Positions 1 through 11,179 are shown, counted from the stretch's first letter. The stretch is DNA of 64,000 nt from Vigna angularis (GCF_016808095.1 NC_068974.1:3968001-4032000); one strand, 5' to 3'. Program-made: numbers and translations. Notes: generated by a model from the sequence alone, not told the origin.

Positions 1-1
1 G

Positions 2-265
2 GCATCTTCTTCTCAGCAACCGATTGCAGAGGACATTCTTAACCTCCACACACGAGTATCAACCCATGATGACCAACTTCGACAGATGAACTCTCAATTG
101 CAAGGCTTTATTGGTGTCATGATGCAGTATCTTCCACCTCCTGCAGCCGCAATTGCACAACAATTTCTTCAATCCCAGAATCAGCCACAAGCTAATGTTC
201 AACCACAACAACCACAGCAACCAACAGATCAAGCACAAGATGATACTGTTTATGGAGATTACTAG
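2..265 (+). CDS. C-terminal fragment of a CACTA transposon protein (transposase_24-like)
   Basis: An open frame enters from the left edge and stops at TAG 263-265, giving the last 87 residues of a larger protein. The visible part has a short heptad-like stretch (HTRVSTHDDQLRQMNSQLQ) followed by a proline/alanine patch and a Gln-rich tail ending VYGDY. This resembles the C-terminus of plant Ptta/En/Spm proteins (transposase_24 type), which usually end in a coiled coil plus a Q/P-rich tail. The family call rests on this tail and on the CACTA terminus about 620 bp downstream; no catalytic part is in the window. The start, and any introns, lie off the left edge. Confidence 0.6.
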   Translation, partial: ASSSQQPIAEDILNLHTRVSTHDDQLRQMNSQLQGFIGVMMQYLPPPAAAIAQQFLQSQNQPQANVQPQQPQQPTDQAQDDTVYGDY

Positions 266-540
266 TTATGTTTTTAGAAGTAGGACATGTATGACTCACT
301 TATTCCCTCAATGACTTTTTTCATGTTATTTGAACTTATTATGATTAACAATTATGTAAACTTTCTTATTATGATTAATGTGAAATGCATGTTTGTAGGT
401 TTTAAGACTTAATTTATTTATCAAATTTGTGAATGGATATAATGTGCAGGTCTTGTGAATTGTCTGTGTGGTATGGGCAGGTTTTGTAAATTGTCTCTTT
501 TTGGATGTTGGGTGACCAGGTCTGCTATTCACGTCAAGCC

Positions 541-870
541 GTATGTAAATTATATACGGATATTTCGTATCTAAATTATATACGGATATTCCGTATATAA
601 GTTATATACGAATATTCCGTATATAAATTATATACGGATAATTTGTATATAAATTATATACGGATATTCCGTATATAATTTATATACGGATAATCCGTAT
701 ATAATTTATATACGGATTATCCGTATGTAACTTACATATACGGATTATCCGTATATAATGTTATCTACGCCCTTTTTATATATGGATTTTTGACCGTATA
801 TAATCCGTATATAACACCACTTTTTATATGGATTTTGGATGTTATATACGGATTTCGGCCGTATATAAAT
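541..870. repeat. Subterminal palindromic repeat array of the CACTA element
   Basis: About ten imperfect copies of a 25-30 bp unit built on TATACGGATATTCCGTATA, nearly all of them inverted palindromes (ACGGATAT/ATATCCGT half sites). CACTA transposases bind subterminal repeats of this kind, so this is the likely transposase-binding region. The last copies are more diverged (TATATGGATTTT, CGGATTTCGGCCG). Confidence 0.8.
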
Positions 871-888
871 GCGATTTTTCTTGTAGTG

Positions 889-2690
889 TACAGTATGCTG
901 TAACAATTTCTTTATTTTCTTCTAATTCACCTTTTGGATTAAAACACTTCATCAACGCTACCAAACTTAGCTCATTATTAACTACATATTAAACACCAAA
1001 TTCCACACTTGTAATTTCAATTCTTAATAAGTTATTTAATTGGTAATAATTAAAATAACACCAATAAACAACATTTTAATTCTACAAAAAATTTAGAAAA
1101 TAAGAGTGAAGAACGCGTAGAAACAAAGGCAACCTTTAACGTTATAAATCTACAAAATCTATGCCAATAAATAGCATTTTAATTCTTCGTAACGTTATCT
1201 TTCAATATCTAATAATCATTACTTTGTTACATCACACACACGCACACTTGAGAATTGCAATCATTGATAGCAAACTGTTTCATCAACATGGGTTATGACA
1301 GACACTGGTTTAGTTTCATGTTGGGTTATTTCTGTCATGTGCTGTGAATGTTTTGCTTGCTCAAAATTTGCCTTACAAAACTATGAATATAGGAAACTGG
1401 TTGGTTGCAGAGGGGTGGATGCAAGAACCCTCTCTCTTTGATGGAATTATCAACAAAGATCTCTTGGTATAATTTTAATTTATGATCCCACAGAAGAACC
1501 CCATCATGTTCTTTCCTAGATCATTTTGCATAAACAATCTTCTTTCCTAGATCATTTTGCATAAACAATCTTCAAGTTTGCAGATTATGGTACCATCGCT
1601 TCGCACTACACAAATTCAGTATCCCACTCTAAACATCTTCTTTCACTCTCACATATCTCCATACCTTATTATTGCCTTTGCCACTAGGGGAGAGAACCAC
1701 CCTATGCAATTATTACATTGGTAGTTTCACACAATAACTCAACAAAAATTTACCAATTTATTATCTATGATATACCTGAAGATGCAATAAAGTTCAGCAT
1801 ATTCCTCATAACAAGAATTTCAATGGTCTTATCTACATTAGAATAGAGCATGTAGATGAATTTCAATAACTGAATGAATTTACTAACTTGCCATAAAACT
1901 AAATAAATGAAAAAGTTAATTTAATGCATTAACAGTGTAAAATACTTTTGCAGTTGCTATATTGGACTTGTAAATAAACATTGGATGCTATTATATGCAA
2001 GGTATTGAATTGCAGTTGTAATTTGGAGAATTTATGCAGCAAATATGAACTAAATAGTGACGACAGAGAAGAAGTAGAATGGTTGTCACTTTTTTCAGAT
2101 GTAAGAAAAGACTTAATATCAAAATAACTATATGTCAGTAGTTCCAACAATATTATTATAAAATCAAGTTTGGTAGCTGAAGCTCTATTTAAGAGTTCTC
2201 TTCACTTTTAATTTTGTGATATTGTTGAATAGGTTAAAGTTTTATATTCATGTTACCTGTTTCTTTAAGGATATCAATTACATAAATTTTCATGTTTTTT
2301 CTCAAATTTTTTATTCACAAATTTATTACCAGCATAGACATACTCCATTGTAGAGGTTCATTCGTACTAAATCCACTGACATAGTTTAATAAACTCAAGG
2401 AGTGAAATCAAACCGTGGAAAAAAATAATATGAATTAATTTAGTCTTTGAAGTAGGAAAGTGAAAATGGGGCTTCAGATCCACTACACCACGTTGGTTAG
2501 GATTTCATCAAATTGAAGCTAAGTTTAGGTAGAGATTGCATAGTGTGTCTTACCCACCATGTGATATATATTATGTTTATATATCACCAACATGAAGAAA
2601 CCGAACCAAGGAAAAACAATTACAAACCCTAAATTTTTGTGTCTCTTTTTACTCAAGTTCCTAATATGTATTTACAGCACAACAAAACCA
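889..2690. other. Gene-free AT-rich stretch
   Basis: No coding region or recognisable RNA gene was found. The one clear structure is a perfect 31-bp direct tandem duplication at 1510-1540 and 1541-1571 (TCTTTCCTAGATCATTTTGC...), a recent slippage event. Short open frames here lack family features. Confidence 0.5.
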
Positions 2691-3157
2691 ACAAAAGATC
2701 CAACCAAATCAAGAGTTGCGTATTCTGATTTCATTTACTTTTCAAGATAATTCTTTCGACAAGAAGTTAACACACTCGAAATCTAAGACGCGGCATGGCA
2801 ACCAGAGCATGCCTTTCTGCTCGTACATCGCGGATTCATCGAGTTTTTGCTCAAAGACAAGGTGGTTGAGGAGCGGAGATGGAGGGAGAGGGGACGGTCC
2901 GGCGATGAAGAGAGTTCGGAGAATGATGGAGATGAATAAAGGAGGGAGAGAATCCTCAGTGTGAAGATGTAGAAAGCAAGGATCGTTTTGGATAAAAGGA
3001 AAAGTGATGTGGCACACCGTTAGCCAATTCAGCCAAAATTTAACGGTCATTGCTTTTGGAGGATTAAAAATCATAGAGAAGGATTAAAGTGAACTTGGAA
3101 ACAGGGACGAAATCCAAAAACCCTTAATAGTTGAAGGACTAAAAACATATTTAACCC
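2690..3157. mobile_element. Single end of a Mutator-like element of the same family as 9151-11179
   Basis: The segment ends AACATATTTAACCC at 3157. It carries the diverged blocks GTGGCACACCGTTAGCCA, a 'TTTTGGAGGATTAAAA' block and 'GGAAACAGGGACGAAA' in the same order as the right terminal repeat of the Pack-MULE at 10825-11179. The interior is GC- and purine-rich, like the inner part of that terminal repeat. No matching left end (GGGTTAAATATG) occurs nearby, so this is a one-ended remnant. Confidence 0.6.
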
Positions 3158-3723
3158 TAGAAGATAATTAAATATTAATAATAAATTACACCAAAAAATT
3201 TGTTTTTGTTAATTTTAAAAATCATAAATAATAATTTTTTATGTTTTATTTATTATATTTCACCCAAATAATTCTCTTATCTATATATGTCTTCTTTGCT
3301 TTCCTTGTTTTTTCACTCCATTTTTTTTCAATAAAACATCATATTTCTAATATTTTTTATTTTATTTATTTTCTCTATACATGGATTATTGAATTTTTCA
3401 ATGCACCAATCGAATTAAATGCTATTTTTGAACTCTTTCATTATTTGGTCATAATACCCATCTAAATTCAGGAAAAAAAGAAGAAGCAAGAAGACTCTAC
3501 ATGTTCTTTCTCGTTCAACACTTACTTTCCCCATTAGTTCTACTGTTAGACGTTTTATGCTTAGAAATCATTGGCTAAGTACATTTCTATTACTTCCTCA
3601 AAGACTAAAATATAGATATACTACACCAAAGCTTCAACTGTTAATAATATAGAGTAACAGCAGAAATCATTTTATTTTCTTATTATTGCGTATTCCAAAT
3701 TGAACATTATAGTACATGTCCTT

Positions 3724-4689
3724 CTAACGAGAACAATCGTATACACAAACACATTTATAATTTTGAGGATATTCAACGTAATATCCAATTCCGTGATATT
3801 GATCCTGACAATTCGCATTACAACTGTATATGCATGCATATGGATCCAATACTAGCATACATTTTTTTCCTGGCATTGCTCCACTTGTTCTTGAAATAGC
3901 TATCAAAATGTAAAAGGAAATGAAAGAAAAGACAATTTCTCATTAAAAATCACATACAGGTTAAGTTTCAGATATAAAAAATGTAGAATCAGGTACAAGG
4001 CTTTGTTTTGACTTCATATGCTGGCCAGTCAAAGGATATAATAACAGAAGAATGTCTCTTTAAAACTCATACAAATTTACTCAGTTGCGTTTATCTGAAA
4101 CTATATAATAACATAGAAAGTAAAATTAAATAAATACTTTATAAACTTTTTCTCAGTGTAATCTTTTAATACAGTACAAGTGGTAATATCTTTAAAGAAC
4201 TCAAGGAAGTGTAATGTTTTCTAAATAATTAAAGGAGATACGTAGAAATAGAAATAATTAAAGGAAATACGTACAAATAGAAATAAAGAGAATGCTCAAG
4301 TAATATCAGTAAAACTTCAAATATGAATAGTTTAATTTACTCTACGATAAATACTTCAAAAAGAATTTACTTATTATTAATATTTTTAGATTATGAAGAT
4401 ATTATTTTTTGAGTTAGCTAGTGGTAATTGATGTTGAATTTTCTAGATGTATCCACTCAAGTAGTTTGAATTCGTATATTTCAATTTTTTTGTTAAATTG
4501 AAGTATTTTTATATCCAAACTAATACACTGGAGATAATCACATGCCTAAATAAAACTATGATTAGGGTAATAAAAAAAATGGTTATATAGAATTTGGATG
4601 ATAATAAAAATATATATAGAAAAATGGTTATATATACCTGTAATGATTAAGGTAAGAGTGAAAATCAAAGTGAAGGAAATCTTAGCCAT
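3724..4689 (-). CDS. Defensin-like secreted cysteine-rich peptide, copy 1 (one cysteine missing)
   Basis: Exon 1 is 4638-4689 (52 bp, ATG at 4689) and encodes a hydrophobic signal peptide beginning MAKISFTLIFTLTLI. The donor reads ACAG|GTATAT. Exon 2 is 3724-3899 (176 bp), after the acceptor TTTTGATAG, and encodes the mature peptide. The intron is 738 bp and the product 75 aa. The mature part has the LCR / SLR1-BP-like scaffold: C-x8-C-x3-C-x3-C-x9-[C]-x8-C-x-C-x3-C, with the CxxxC and CxC of a CS-alpha-beta fold. In this copy the fifth cysteine, which all four paralogues have, is Tyr (HGIGYYVEY), leaving seven. That should leave one cysteine unpaired. The frame is otherwise intact. The family is secreted and acts as signalling or antimicrobial peptides; the role here is unknown. 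Closest paralogue: copy 2 at 17173-18104. Confidence 0.85.
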
Positions 4690-4759
4690 CACCGAAACAA
4701 AACAGCAATATGAATAAGGATAAATTGTTGTTGATATTGTGATTGAATATGAGGCGAAA

Positions 4760-4772
4760 GGTTTATATAAAC
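4760..4772 (-). promoter_or_regulatory. TATA box of defensin-like copy 1
   Basis: On the minus strand the sequence is TTGTTTATATAAACC, a palindromic TATA element about 75 bp upstream of the ATG at 4689. The same motif lies at the same distance upstream of all five defensin-like copies (about 18176-18187, 23540-23551, 32218-32229 and 41610-41622), which supports both the motif and the chosen start codons. Confidence 0.65.
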
Positions 4773-6330
4773 AAAATAGTTGGTGTGAAATCATTTATAA
4801 GAATACGTTCCCTTATTAATTTTTGTAAACATGTATTGAAACTCTTATTTAAAGAATTTATTCTATACTTAGAGCGGTTAATTGATCCTATTTCCATTTA
4901 AATATAGAAAAACACTGAAGAGTGTACAGTAGTAATATTTATCATCACGAAAACATTAATCACAATTTTCAAATATTCCAAATAATTTTATTTTATATTT
5001 TTTACATTAATATATTTAGAGCAACTAAGCATATAACTCTTTTTTTCTTCGTGTTCTCATCGTGGAATCTTGAATTCACTCAAGTGCTTGGTTGTCATTT
5101 AATTTAGTTCTTTCATTTAATGGCTAATGAAGGAAAAACATTGTCGATCCTCTAATTTAGAATCTCTTTATTTCGAAAAATATTTTTTTTAAATAGATAA
5201 AACGTACTTACACCGTTACCATTCATTTTTAACCATATAATAAGGTGATTTTAAATAGACAATGCTTTTCATATTTCAATCAAAAAATATATTTTTTATT
5301 ACGAATTTATGCTCAAATCAATTACTCATTTTAAAAACTAGGTTATTTTAAGAAATTTGTATCAACAAATGGTCTATTCTTCTCTAAATATTCCAAAAGC
5401 CTTTAAACTGAGAAGAGAAAGTGCAATTTATGGTACTTTAATTGTTACGAAAACATTTTATGTTTAGTAGAAAACCTTGTGATCTTTCCTCCGCATGCAC
5501 GTCTCTCTCTCTTTCTTTATCTACATATTTAATTATTTTAAATTTTAAATATTCTATTAGGGAATTATAATTTTTAAATTGTGGGTTGTGTGTAATATAT
5601 TCTTATTTATCATTCAAAAATTTAATACAAGTGCTATGAGATTTTTCTTTTATTAATATGGATTTTTTTTTTACATATATAAATAAATAAAGATAAAACA
5701 GTTAAGTAAAAATAATTGACTACGAATTCTATTTAACTAAAATAGTTTGGTGAAGATCTTAATTTCTGGTCCTCTTTATAATAACGTTCAAATGTTAATG
5801 ACTATAAAAATAATTAATGACAAAGTTGCTTGTAAGGTGATTTTAAATGGACAATTATTTTCATATTTCAATAAAATATAAATTTTTTATTACGAATTGA
5901 TCCTCAAATGTATTATTCCTTTTATGACAAAATTATATTATTTTAATAAATTTGTTTCAAAAAATGGTAGATTCTTTTTTAAATATTCAAAGCCCTTAGG
6001 CTGTGCTCATATTAAAAAATGAATATATGATAGATAGGTAGCGGATGGATTTGAGATTTAAGATTAATTTGATTTTTTTTTTCAAAGAATTTAGATGTGA
6101 GTGAGAGTGAATTTGAAAGTAAAGTTTATAAAAATTAGTCTATAATTTAACTAATGTGATAGATAACAAAAATGTTTTAATTGATAGAAATGAAATATTA
6201 CCAAAATGGGATAAAAGTAATATAAAATATTAATTTTTAATAATATATTTAATTGTATAAATTATTAAAAGAGGAAAAAAAATCAAAATTATTGTTTGAA
6301 TGAAGTAATTAAAACAATATATTTTTTTAG
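4773..6330. repeat. Upstream flank of defensin-like unit 1, with an internal duplication
   Basis: There is no gene. The flank is shared by all five units. It contains a duplicated block: a first copy near 5221-5510 and a shorter second copy near 5835-6000. Both run from GGTGATTTTAAAT through TTCATATTTCAAT to an AAATATTC(C)AAAGCCCTT-like motif. The first copy ends in TCCGCATGCACGTCTCTCTC. Since the other units show the same doubling, it predates the array expansion. Confidence 0.55.
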
Positions 6331-6392
6331 GATTATTATTATTATTACTTTTTTTATTATTATTATTTATTATTATGATGATGATTATTGCA

Positions 6393-6444
<52 letters not shown>

Positions 6445-6449
6445 GGTCC
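6331..6449. repeat. (TTA)n microsatellite, left part
   Basis: A run of TTA/ATT trinucleotides with minor interruptions. The tract belongs to the unit (compare 19515-19735, 27908-28130 and 44220-44343/45284-45490). In unit 1 it was split by two later insertions, so its remaining pieces are 9071-9150 and 11180-11427. Confidence 0.9.
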
Positions 6450-9065
6450 TGTAACATCCCAAAATTATACAGTCAGCAACTATATACTTAGAATAATTAC
6501 ATGTATCAATAACCCAAAACAGTTTAAAAGTAAAGGGAACAGATTTAAATAAATGGCCGAACGGCCTTACTTATACACAATTCAACGAGCGTTCACAAAA
6601 TAATAAGGACGAACGGTTTACAAAACCATGACCGAACGTCCAACTATTTACAATCAACAAAAGAGCCCTTACTGTTCGGCCCTCACCTCAACTTCTACTA
6701 AGTTATCTTCAGCAATAACTTCCTCTTCAAGTGTTTGCTCAAGAGACACATCTCCCTCTGCTCACATCCAAGACGGATGTACATAACCAGACAACACAAT
6801 GGAAATGCAAGGGTAAGCTTATTGAATTTAATTCAAGTCAAAACCGATATTTCATACTTATCAAATTTAGCAAGTAAATTCACAACATATACATTCAATT
6901 CATACATAAATTTCATCCAAAACCCTGATACTAGACCGACTGTCCGGACTGTATGAATCCTGTGTAGCTAAGGCGTCCGTGCACTCAGGTGGGGTAACTG
7001 GAATGCTCATCAGTAGCCACCTAAGGTTAGTCTGTTCTGTCCAAGTTACAGTTATGGACTAGACCTCCTGCCATTCCCACGCATGACATACTCCTCTCTA
7101 CTTGAGAACGAGCACTCACGGAATATCAGGATGAATCACCATCTAAGCTTACCACGTTCATACTTACAAATCTCAATATCCATTCAAGAGTCGTTCCACC
7201 CTGGAACGCTCGTTCAAATCCACAATCACAATTTCAGTTCTCATAGTGTTCGCACATCTTAATTCATCCTCTTAAATACATTTTCATTCTATGTTCCACT
7301 TTCTTAAAAAGACGAACGTTCACTCCTCTTCATAACGAGGACGAACGTCGAGAGCGAGACTGAGAAAGACTTCTTTGAATCAGTTAAATGAACTGACTCT
7401 AGTACGATCGGGAAAATACTTATAATAATTTAAGTTCAATGACTCTGGAACGAATCCAATGGATAGATACATCACAAACTTGTTTAGATAAATAAACCGA
7501 ACACGATTTAATTCAGGAGACAAACCGCCAGTCAATGACCGAGCGCGAAAGTAGGTGTTTTTAATGAATTTTTGGACGAACGTCACTGAAGACTTAGACG
7601 AACGTCACTAGATCTATTGGACGAACGCTATTTAAATTTATGGACGAACGCTATTACCGCTCGTTAATAATTTCGGAAGGAACGAACGTTCGGTATAGGA
7701 CCGAGCGTTCTTTACCACATACACATTTGGACGAGCGTTCGGTATAAGACCGAGCGCTACTTAGGACGTACGCTTTGGGTCGAGACCCATAGCTATTCAA
7801 TAAATTTTGAAATAAGATTTTTCATAAGTTATAATGTTGGAGTTACATTTGGACAATATGACTAAGTGTTTGAATATATTCACTGGCTTCTCAAATTTCT
7901 CACAAACACTCAGGGTATTTACGTTTGGCCGAACGCGCAAACGTAAGGCTAATATAAGAGAGCGTTCGTCCTCAAAGAGAATCCTTTCCAAATGAAAGGG
8001 TTCAACTACTTCAAAGAATTTACCAAGACTACCGAAAGGTCAAAGACCGTTTCGATAACGAACGTTCATTTTCATAGGATTTTCATATTTACATTCCACA
8101 TACAGTAACCATATTTTCCAGTATAAACTTTCATGCATTTAATCACTCATATCATGGCACAAATTCGTTCTTCTTCATACATCATCTCATCATACAACTC
8201 ATTTTTCAATTTAATCCAATCATAGAACATTTCATCATTTACATGCATCATTCCAGAATCATATTCGCATACCAAAATACAATAACATGAATCAGACTTC
8301 AAGCAACACTTAAACGTACATGCAGTACAGCACAATCACATGAATTAAATCTAATAAGCTTCCCTTACCTGGATTCAGGAGTGATCGCACGCTCTTCAGA
8401 CAGAAATCAACTTTCAGTAAAACTCTTCTCTACCCTTAACGCTCAACCCAAAACTATTCAAGCTAAAATTACAGAAAACCAAGATTGGTTCAGATAAGAT
8501 GCATGCAAATCCAGAGTTTGCATGTTGATAAGGAAGAACAGTTAAGAACGTGAAACTTACCCGTTTCAGAATCCAAAACTGTTCGGTTCAATTTGAAGCT
8601 TATGACGTCGGGAGCACTTCTATGGTGTCTGAACGGAGAAAGGAGAAGGGAAAGAATGAATTTCAGTAGAGAGAAGGAAGAGTTTTCTAGAGAGAAGGAG
8701 GAGAAAAAGGATTTTCTCAGAATCGTGAAAGCGGTGCGCGCAGAGAGAGAGAGTGGGCGTTTTTCTGAGAATTTCAGTTTTACTTGCCAGCGCTGAACGA
8801 ACGTCCTCTCTTCGACGGACACACGCTTTCCACTATCGATTCGCGACTCCCCTTGGCATGACACATGGCGTTCGTTAATGAAGTGTCGCGCTCTCCGAGT
8901 GACACGCGGACTGCACTGCGCTCATCACTCCAGACTCCATGCAGCGTGACACCTGGCGTCCGTTGGTGAAGTGTCTTTCTCTATGGTCACCACGTGCGTT
9001 GTTGAGGTGTCTCGTTCTCCGGCTGCCACGCGTACTCCAACGTACGTTATTTCCAGGGTCTGACA
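6450..9065 (-). mobile_element. Solo LTR (2616 bp) of a large, probably Ty3/gypsy retrotransposon
   Basis: The element has TG...CA termini (TGTAACATCCC at 6450, GGGTCTGACA ending 9065) and is flanked by a perfect 5-bp target duplication GGTCC (6445-6449 and 9066-9070). There is no second LTR or internal coding region between the ends, as expected after LTR-LTR recombination. The strand is inferred: read in reverse it starts TGTCAGACCC and ends TTTTGGGATGTTACA, a common plant LTR pattern. The interior is marked by many repeats of a GAACGTTCG / GGACGAACG motif. Short open frames inside have no recognisable domain. A diverged relative occurs at about 43440-44215. Confidence 0.85.
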
Positions 9066-9070
9066 GGTCC

Positions 9071-9150
9071 TATTACAGTTATTATTATTATTAATTTTAT
9101 TGTTGTTATTATTATTGTTATTATCCCTGTTATTGTTGTTGTTATTATTA
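9071..9150. repeat. (TTA)n microsatellite, middle part
   Basis: Continuation of the microsatellite between the solo LTR and the Pack-MULE. Bases 9142-9150 (TTATTATTA) form the left copy of the Pack-MULE's 9-bp duplication. Confidence 0.85.
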
Positions 9151-9548
9151 GGGTTAAATATGTTATTAGTCCCTCAACTATCAAGCGATTTTATTTTTCG
9201 TCCCTGTTTCAAACTTTGTACGATTTGATCCCTCTCCTTAAGGAAACCATAATTTTTGGTCCTCCAAAACAAACGGCGTTAAAATTCAAGTGAAGTGGCT
9301 AACGGTGGTGTGCCACGTAATATTTTCATGTTTACTCAGCCGCTCAACATCCAGAATGATTAAACACTCATCCAGAACGTCCCTCTGATCTCTTTCCTTG
9401 CATCTTCGTCTCCGTCCACCGCCGCAACCTCCGTCCCCATTCCCAACCACTGTCTTCCACGTCGAAGATCGCTCTCCATTGTTCTGTCACTTCATCTTCA
9501 GTCAGGGGAGGGGCTGGAGCCAGAGCTGGTGGCAAGAGAGATTTATCC

Positions 9549-10222
9549 ATGTTCTTGTTGGGGATGATTTTGGGTTTGTTGATTTGCATTAGAGAGTGGT
9601 TTGTGTGTGATAGGATCAATGCCCATTTTCTTGAGCTTTTTCTTTATGTGGGTGTTCCAGTGGTTTTTTATCTCATTATCAGTTCTTCGAGGAAGATGAG
9701 AAGCAATCTTGGACCATCTGAAAAGGAAAATGACAAATCAGTAAAACAATAATATGCAAACATATATATTTTTATTACAAAAATAAAACACGCTAAAGAA
9801 AGTTTCCTTTTTAGTCAATCACACCCAATTTTAGTCAATCACACCCAGTTTTAGTCAATTTTAACTGCAATCATGAGCAGATCCTTTTTACTTTTTTTAG
9901 TACTGAAAAAAAAAATGAAAGAATGAAAAGAAAAGAGCTTGGTCTACAAGCTTTGTACGCCTCCTTCCCCTGGAAGGTGCGAGCCATTATAGGACCACGT
10001 CTTTTGCCTAAGATGAATAAAGAAATTACAACTTGAGGCGTATGAATTATAGAATAATAAACTCAATTTGGTTGGTGCGTTTGGTGATACTTAAGATATC
10101 TTTGGATGGTTTAATCATTTCCCGAGATAAGCCTAGTATAATTTTTCAAATGAGCAGTGTAGCAATCATTTTTTTTTAATCATTAGTATGGTTCTTTAAG
10201 AAAAAATACACATGCAGAAAAG
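9549..10222. other. Pack-MULE interior without an identified gene
   Basis: A 67-residue open frame at 9549-9752 (+) has two hydrophobic stretches, but I recognise no family and it may be chance. It lies within the element and could derive from captured DNA. Directly repeated TTTTAGTCAATCACACCCA lies at about 9810-9855. Confidence 0.3.
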
Positions 10223-10256
10223 TTAAACAAGGGAAAATGGTGGGGGTGGAAATAAC

Positions 10257-10386
10257 CTATTGCTGAGTTGAGCATGAAGATCAATGACCATTTTCTCTTC
10301 GTATTCTGAAAGAAGGCCTCTCTTTAAGTCTGGTCTAAGGTAATTCGTCCACCTCAGCCTGCAACTCTTCCCACACCTTAATAATC
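10257..10386 (-). pseudogene. Captured exon 2 of an R2R3-MYB transcription factor gene
   Basis: Exactly 130 bp, bounded by an acceptor (ATGCAG) and a donor (AATAG|GTTATT). Translation gives [20 protein letters not shown] followed by [20 protein letters not shown] and SN: the end of MYB repeat R2 (Cys, the W of CRLRW, NYLRP) and the start of R3. The position and phase of both boundaries match the standard exon 2 of plant R2R3-MYB genes, which is 130 bp and ends just before the R3 Trp codon. The flanking introns look retained, so genomic DNA was captured rather than cDNA. Exons 1 and 3 are absent, so no functional MYB protein can be made. The reading frame has no stop. SEYEEK and QLSN differ slightly from the commoner SESEEK and QLGN. 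Confidence 0.9.
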
Positions 10387-10513
10387 CTGCATGGAACCAC
10401 ACCCCAATCGTTAGTCTGAACTCATTGAAGTCAGTCAAGGGGATCTCTTTCCTCAAATGAAACACCAGCTATGGCTCCAGCCCCTCCCCTGACTGAAGAT
10501 GAAGTGACAGAAC

Positions 10514-10824
10514 CCCTTTGCCTCCACTTTCTAAAATTTCCCCATCAAGCCCTATTTCTGGACCAGGAGCACCACCACCGCGAAATGCACAGGCTAAGGT
10601 CACTGTCTGCATCTTTTTATCCACTCGGACATTGCTTGTAGCTTCTCTTATGCTTTAGGTGATGCTGCATGCTTCCTGATTCCCCGTGAAAAAAAAAACA
10701 AAATAGAAATAAAATTTGAAAGAATGAAGCTTTTGTTTTCAGACAATGAGGTTTGCGAGTTTTACAAGATCTGCGAGATGAGAACCGAAAAAAAACTATA
10801 CTTATGAAATTCCAGCGGAAGAAC
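10514..10824. other. Segment interrupting the right arm of the Pack-MULE, possible second capture
   Basis: This 311-bp segment separates two parts of the right inverted repeat that are contiguous in the left arm (junction 9480/9481). On the minus strand a stretch near 10515-10615 is open and reads like coding sequence (TLACAFRGGGAPGPEIGLDG...). I cannot name the protein. It may be a second captured gene fragment. Confidence 0.4.
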
Positions 10825-11179
10825 CATGGAGAGCGATCTTCGACGTGGAAGACAGTGGTCGGGAATGGGGACGGAGGTTGCGGCGGTGGACGGAGACGAA
10901 GATGCAAGGAAAGAGACGGAGGGAGGGAGAGAAGCAGAGGTTCAGAGGGACACTCTGGATGAGTGTTTAATCATTCTGGATGTTGAGCGGCTGAGTAAAC
11001 ATGAAAATATTACGTGGCACACCACTGTTAGTCACCTCACCTGAATTTTAACGCCGTTTGTTTTGGAGGACCAAAAATTATGGTTTCCTTAAGGAGAGGG
11101 ATCAAATCGTACAAAGTTTGAAACAGGGACGAAAAATAAAATCGCTTGATAGTTGAGGGACTAATAACATATTTAACCC

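Larger units (their letters stand above)
1..888 (+). mobile_element. CACTA (En/Spm) transposon, right-hand end only
   Basis: The right terminus reads CGATTTTTCTTGTAGTG and ends at 888. Its reverse complement begins CACTACAAGAAAAATCG, the classic CACTA terminal inverted repeat. The next three bases (TAC, 889-891) would be the 3-bp target duplication, but the left end lies outside the window, so this cannot be confirmed. Inside the terminus are a dense palindromic subterminal array (541-870) and the tail of a protein-coding gene (2-265), the usual order for these elements. Confidence 0.85.
9151..11179. mobile_element. Pack-MULE-like element carrying a captured MYB exon
   Basis: The ends are long inverted repeats: the left begins GGGTTAAATATGTTATTAGT at 9151, and the right is its inverse, ending ACATATTTAACCC at 11179. 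The flanks are TTATTATTA on both sides (9142-9150, 11180-11188). That is the 9-bp duplication expected of Mutator-like elements, although it is ambiguous because the target is a TTA microsatellite. The left repeat runs to about 9521. The right repeat is 10825-11179 plus a displaced 41-bp continuation at 10473-10513 that exactly inverts 9481-9521, so the right arm is interrupted by 10514-10824. No transposase is present. The interior holds a MYB exon (10257-10386). The element is about 2.0 kb. Confidence 0.8.

Noticed and set aside
541..870. CRISPR-like array
   Set aside because: Regularly spaced palindromes, but with no unique spacers, in a plant nuclear context and directly inside a CACTA terminus.
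9549..9752. 67-residue plus-strand frame with hydrophobic stretches as a membrane-protein gene
   Set aside because: Short, no recognised family, inside a non-autonomous MULE; kept only as an unassigned part of its interior.
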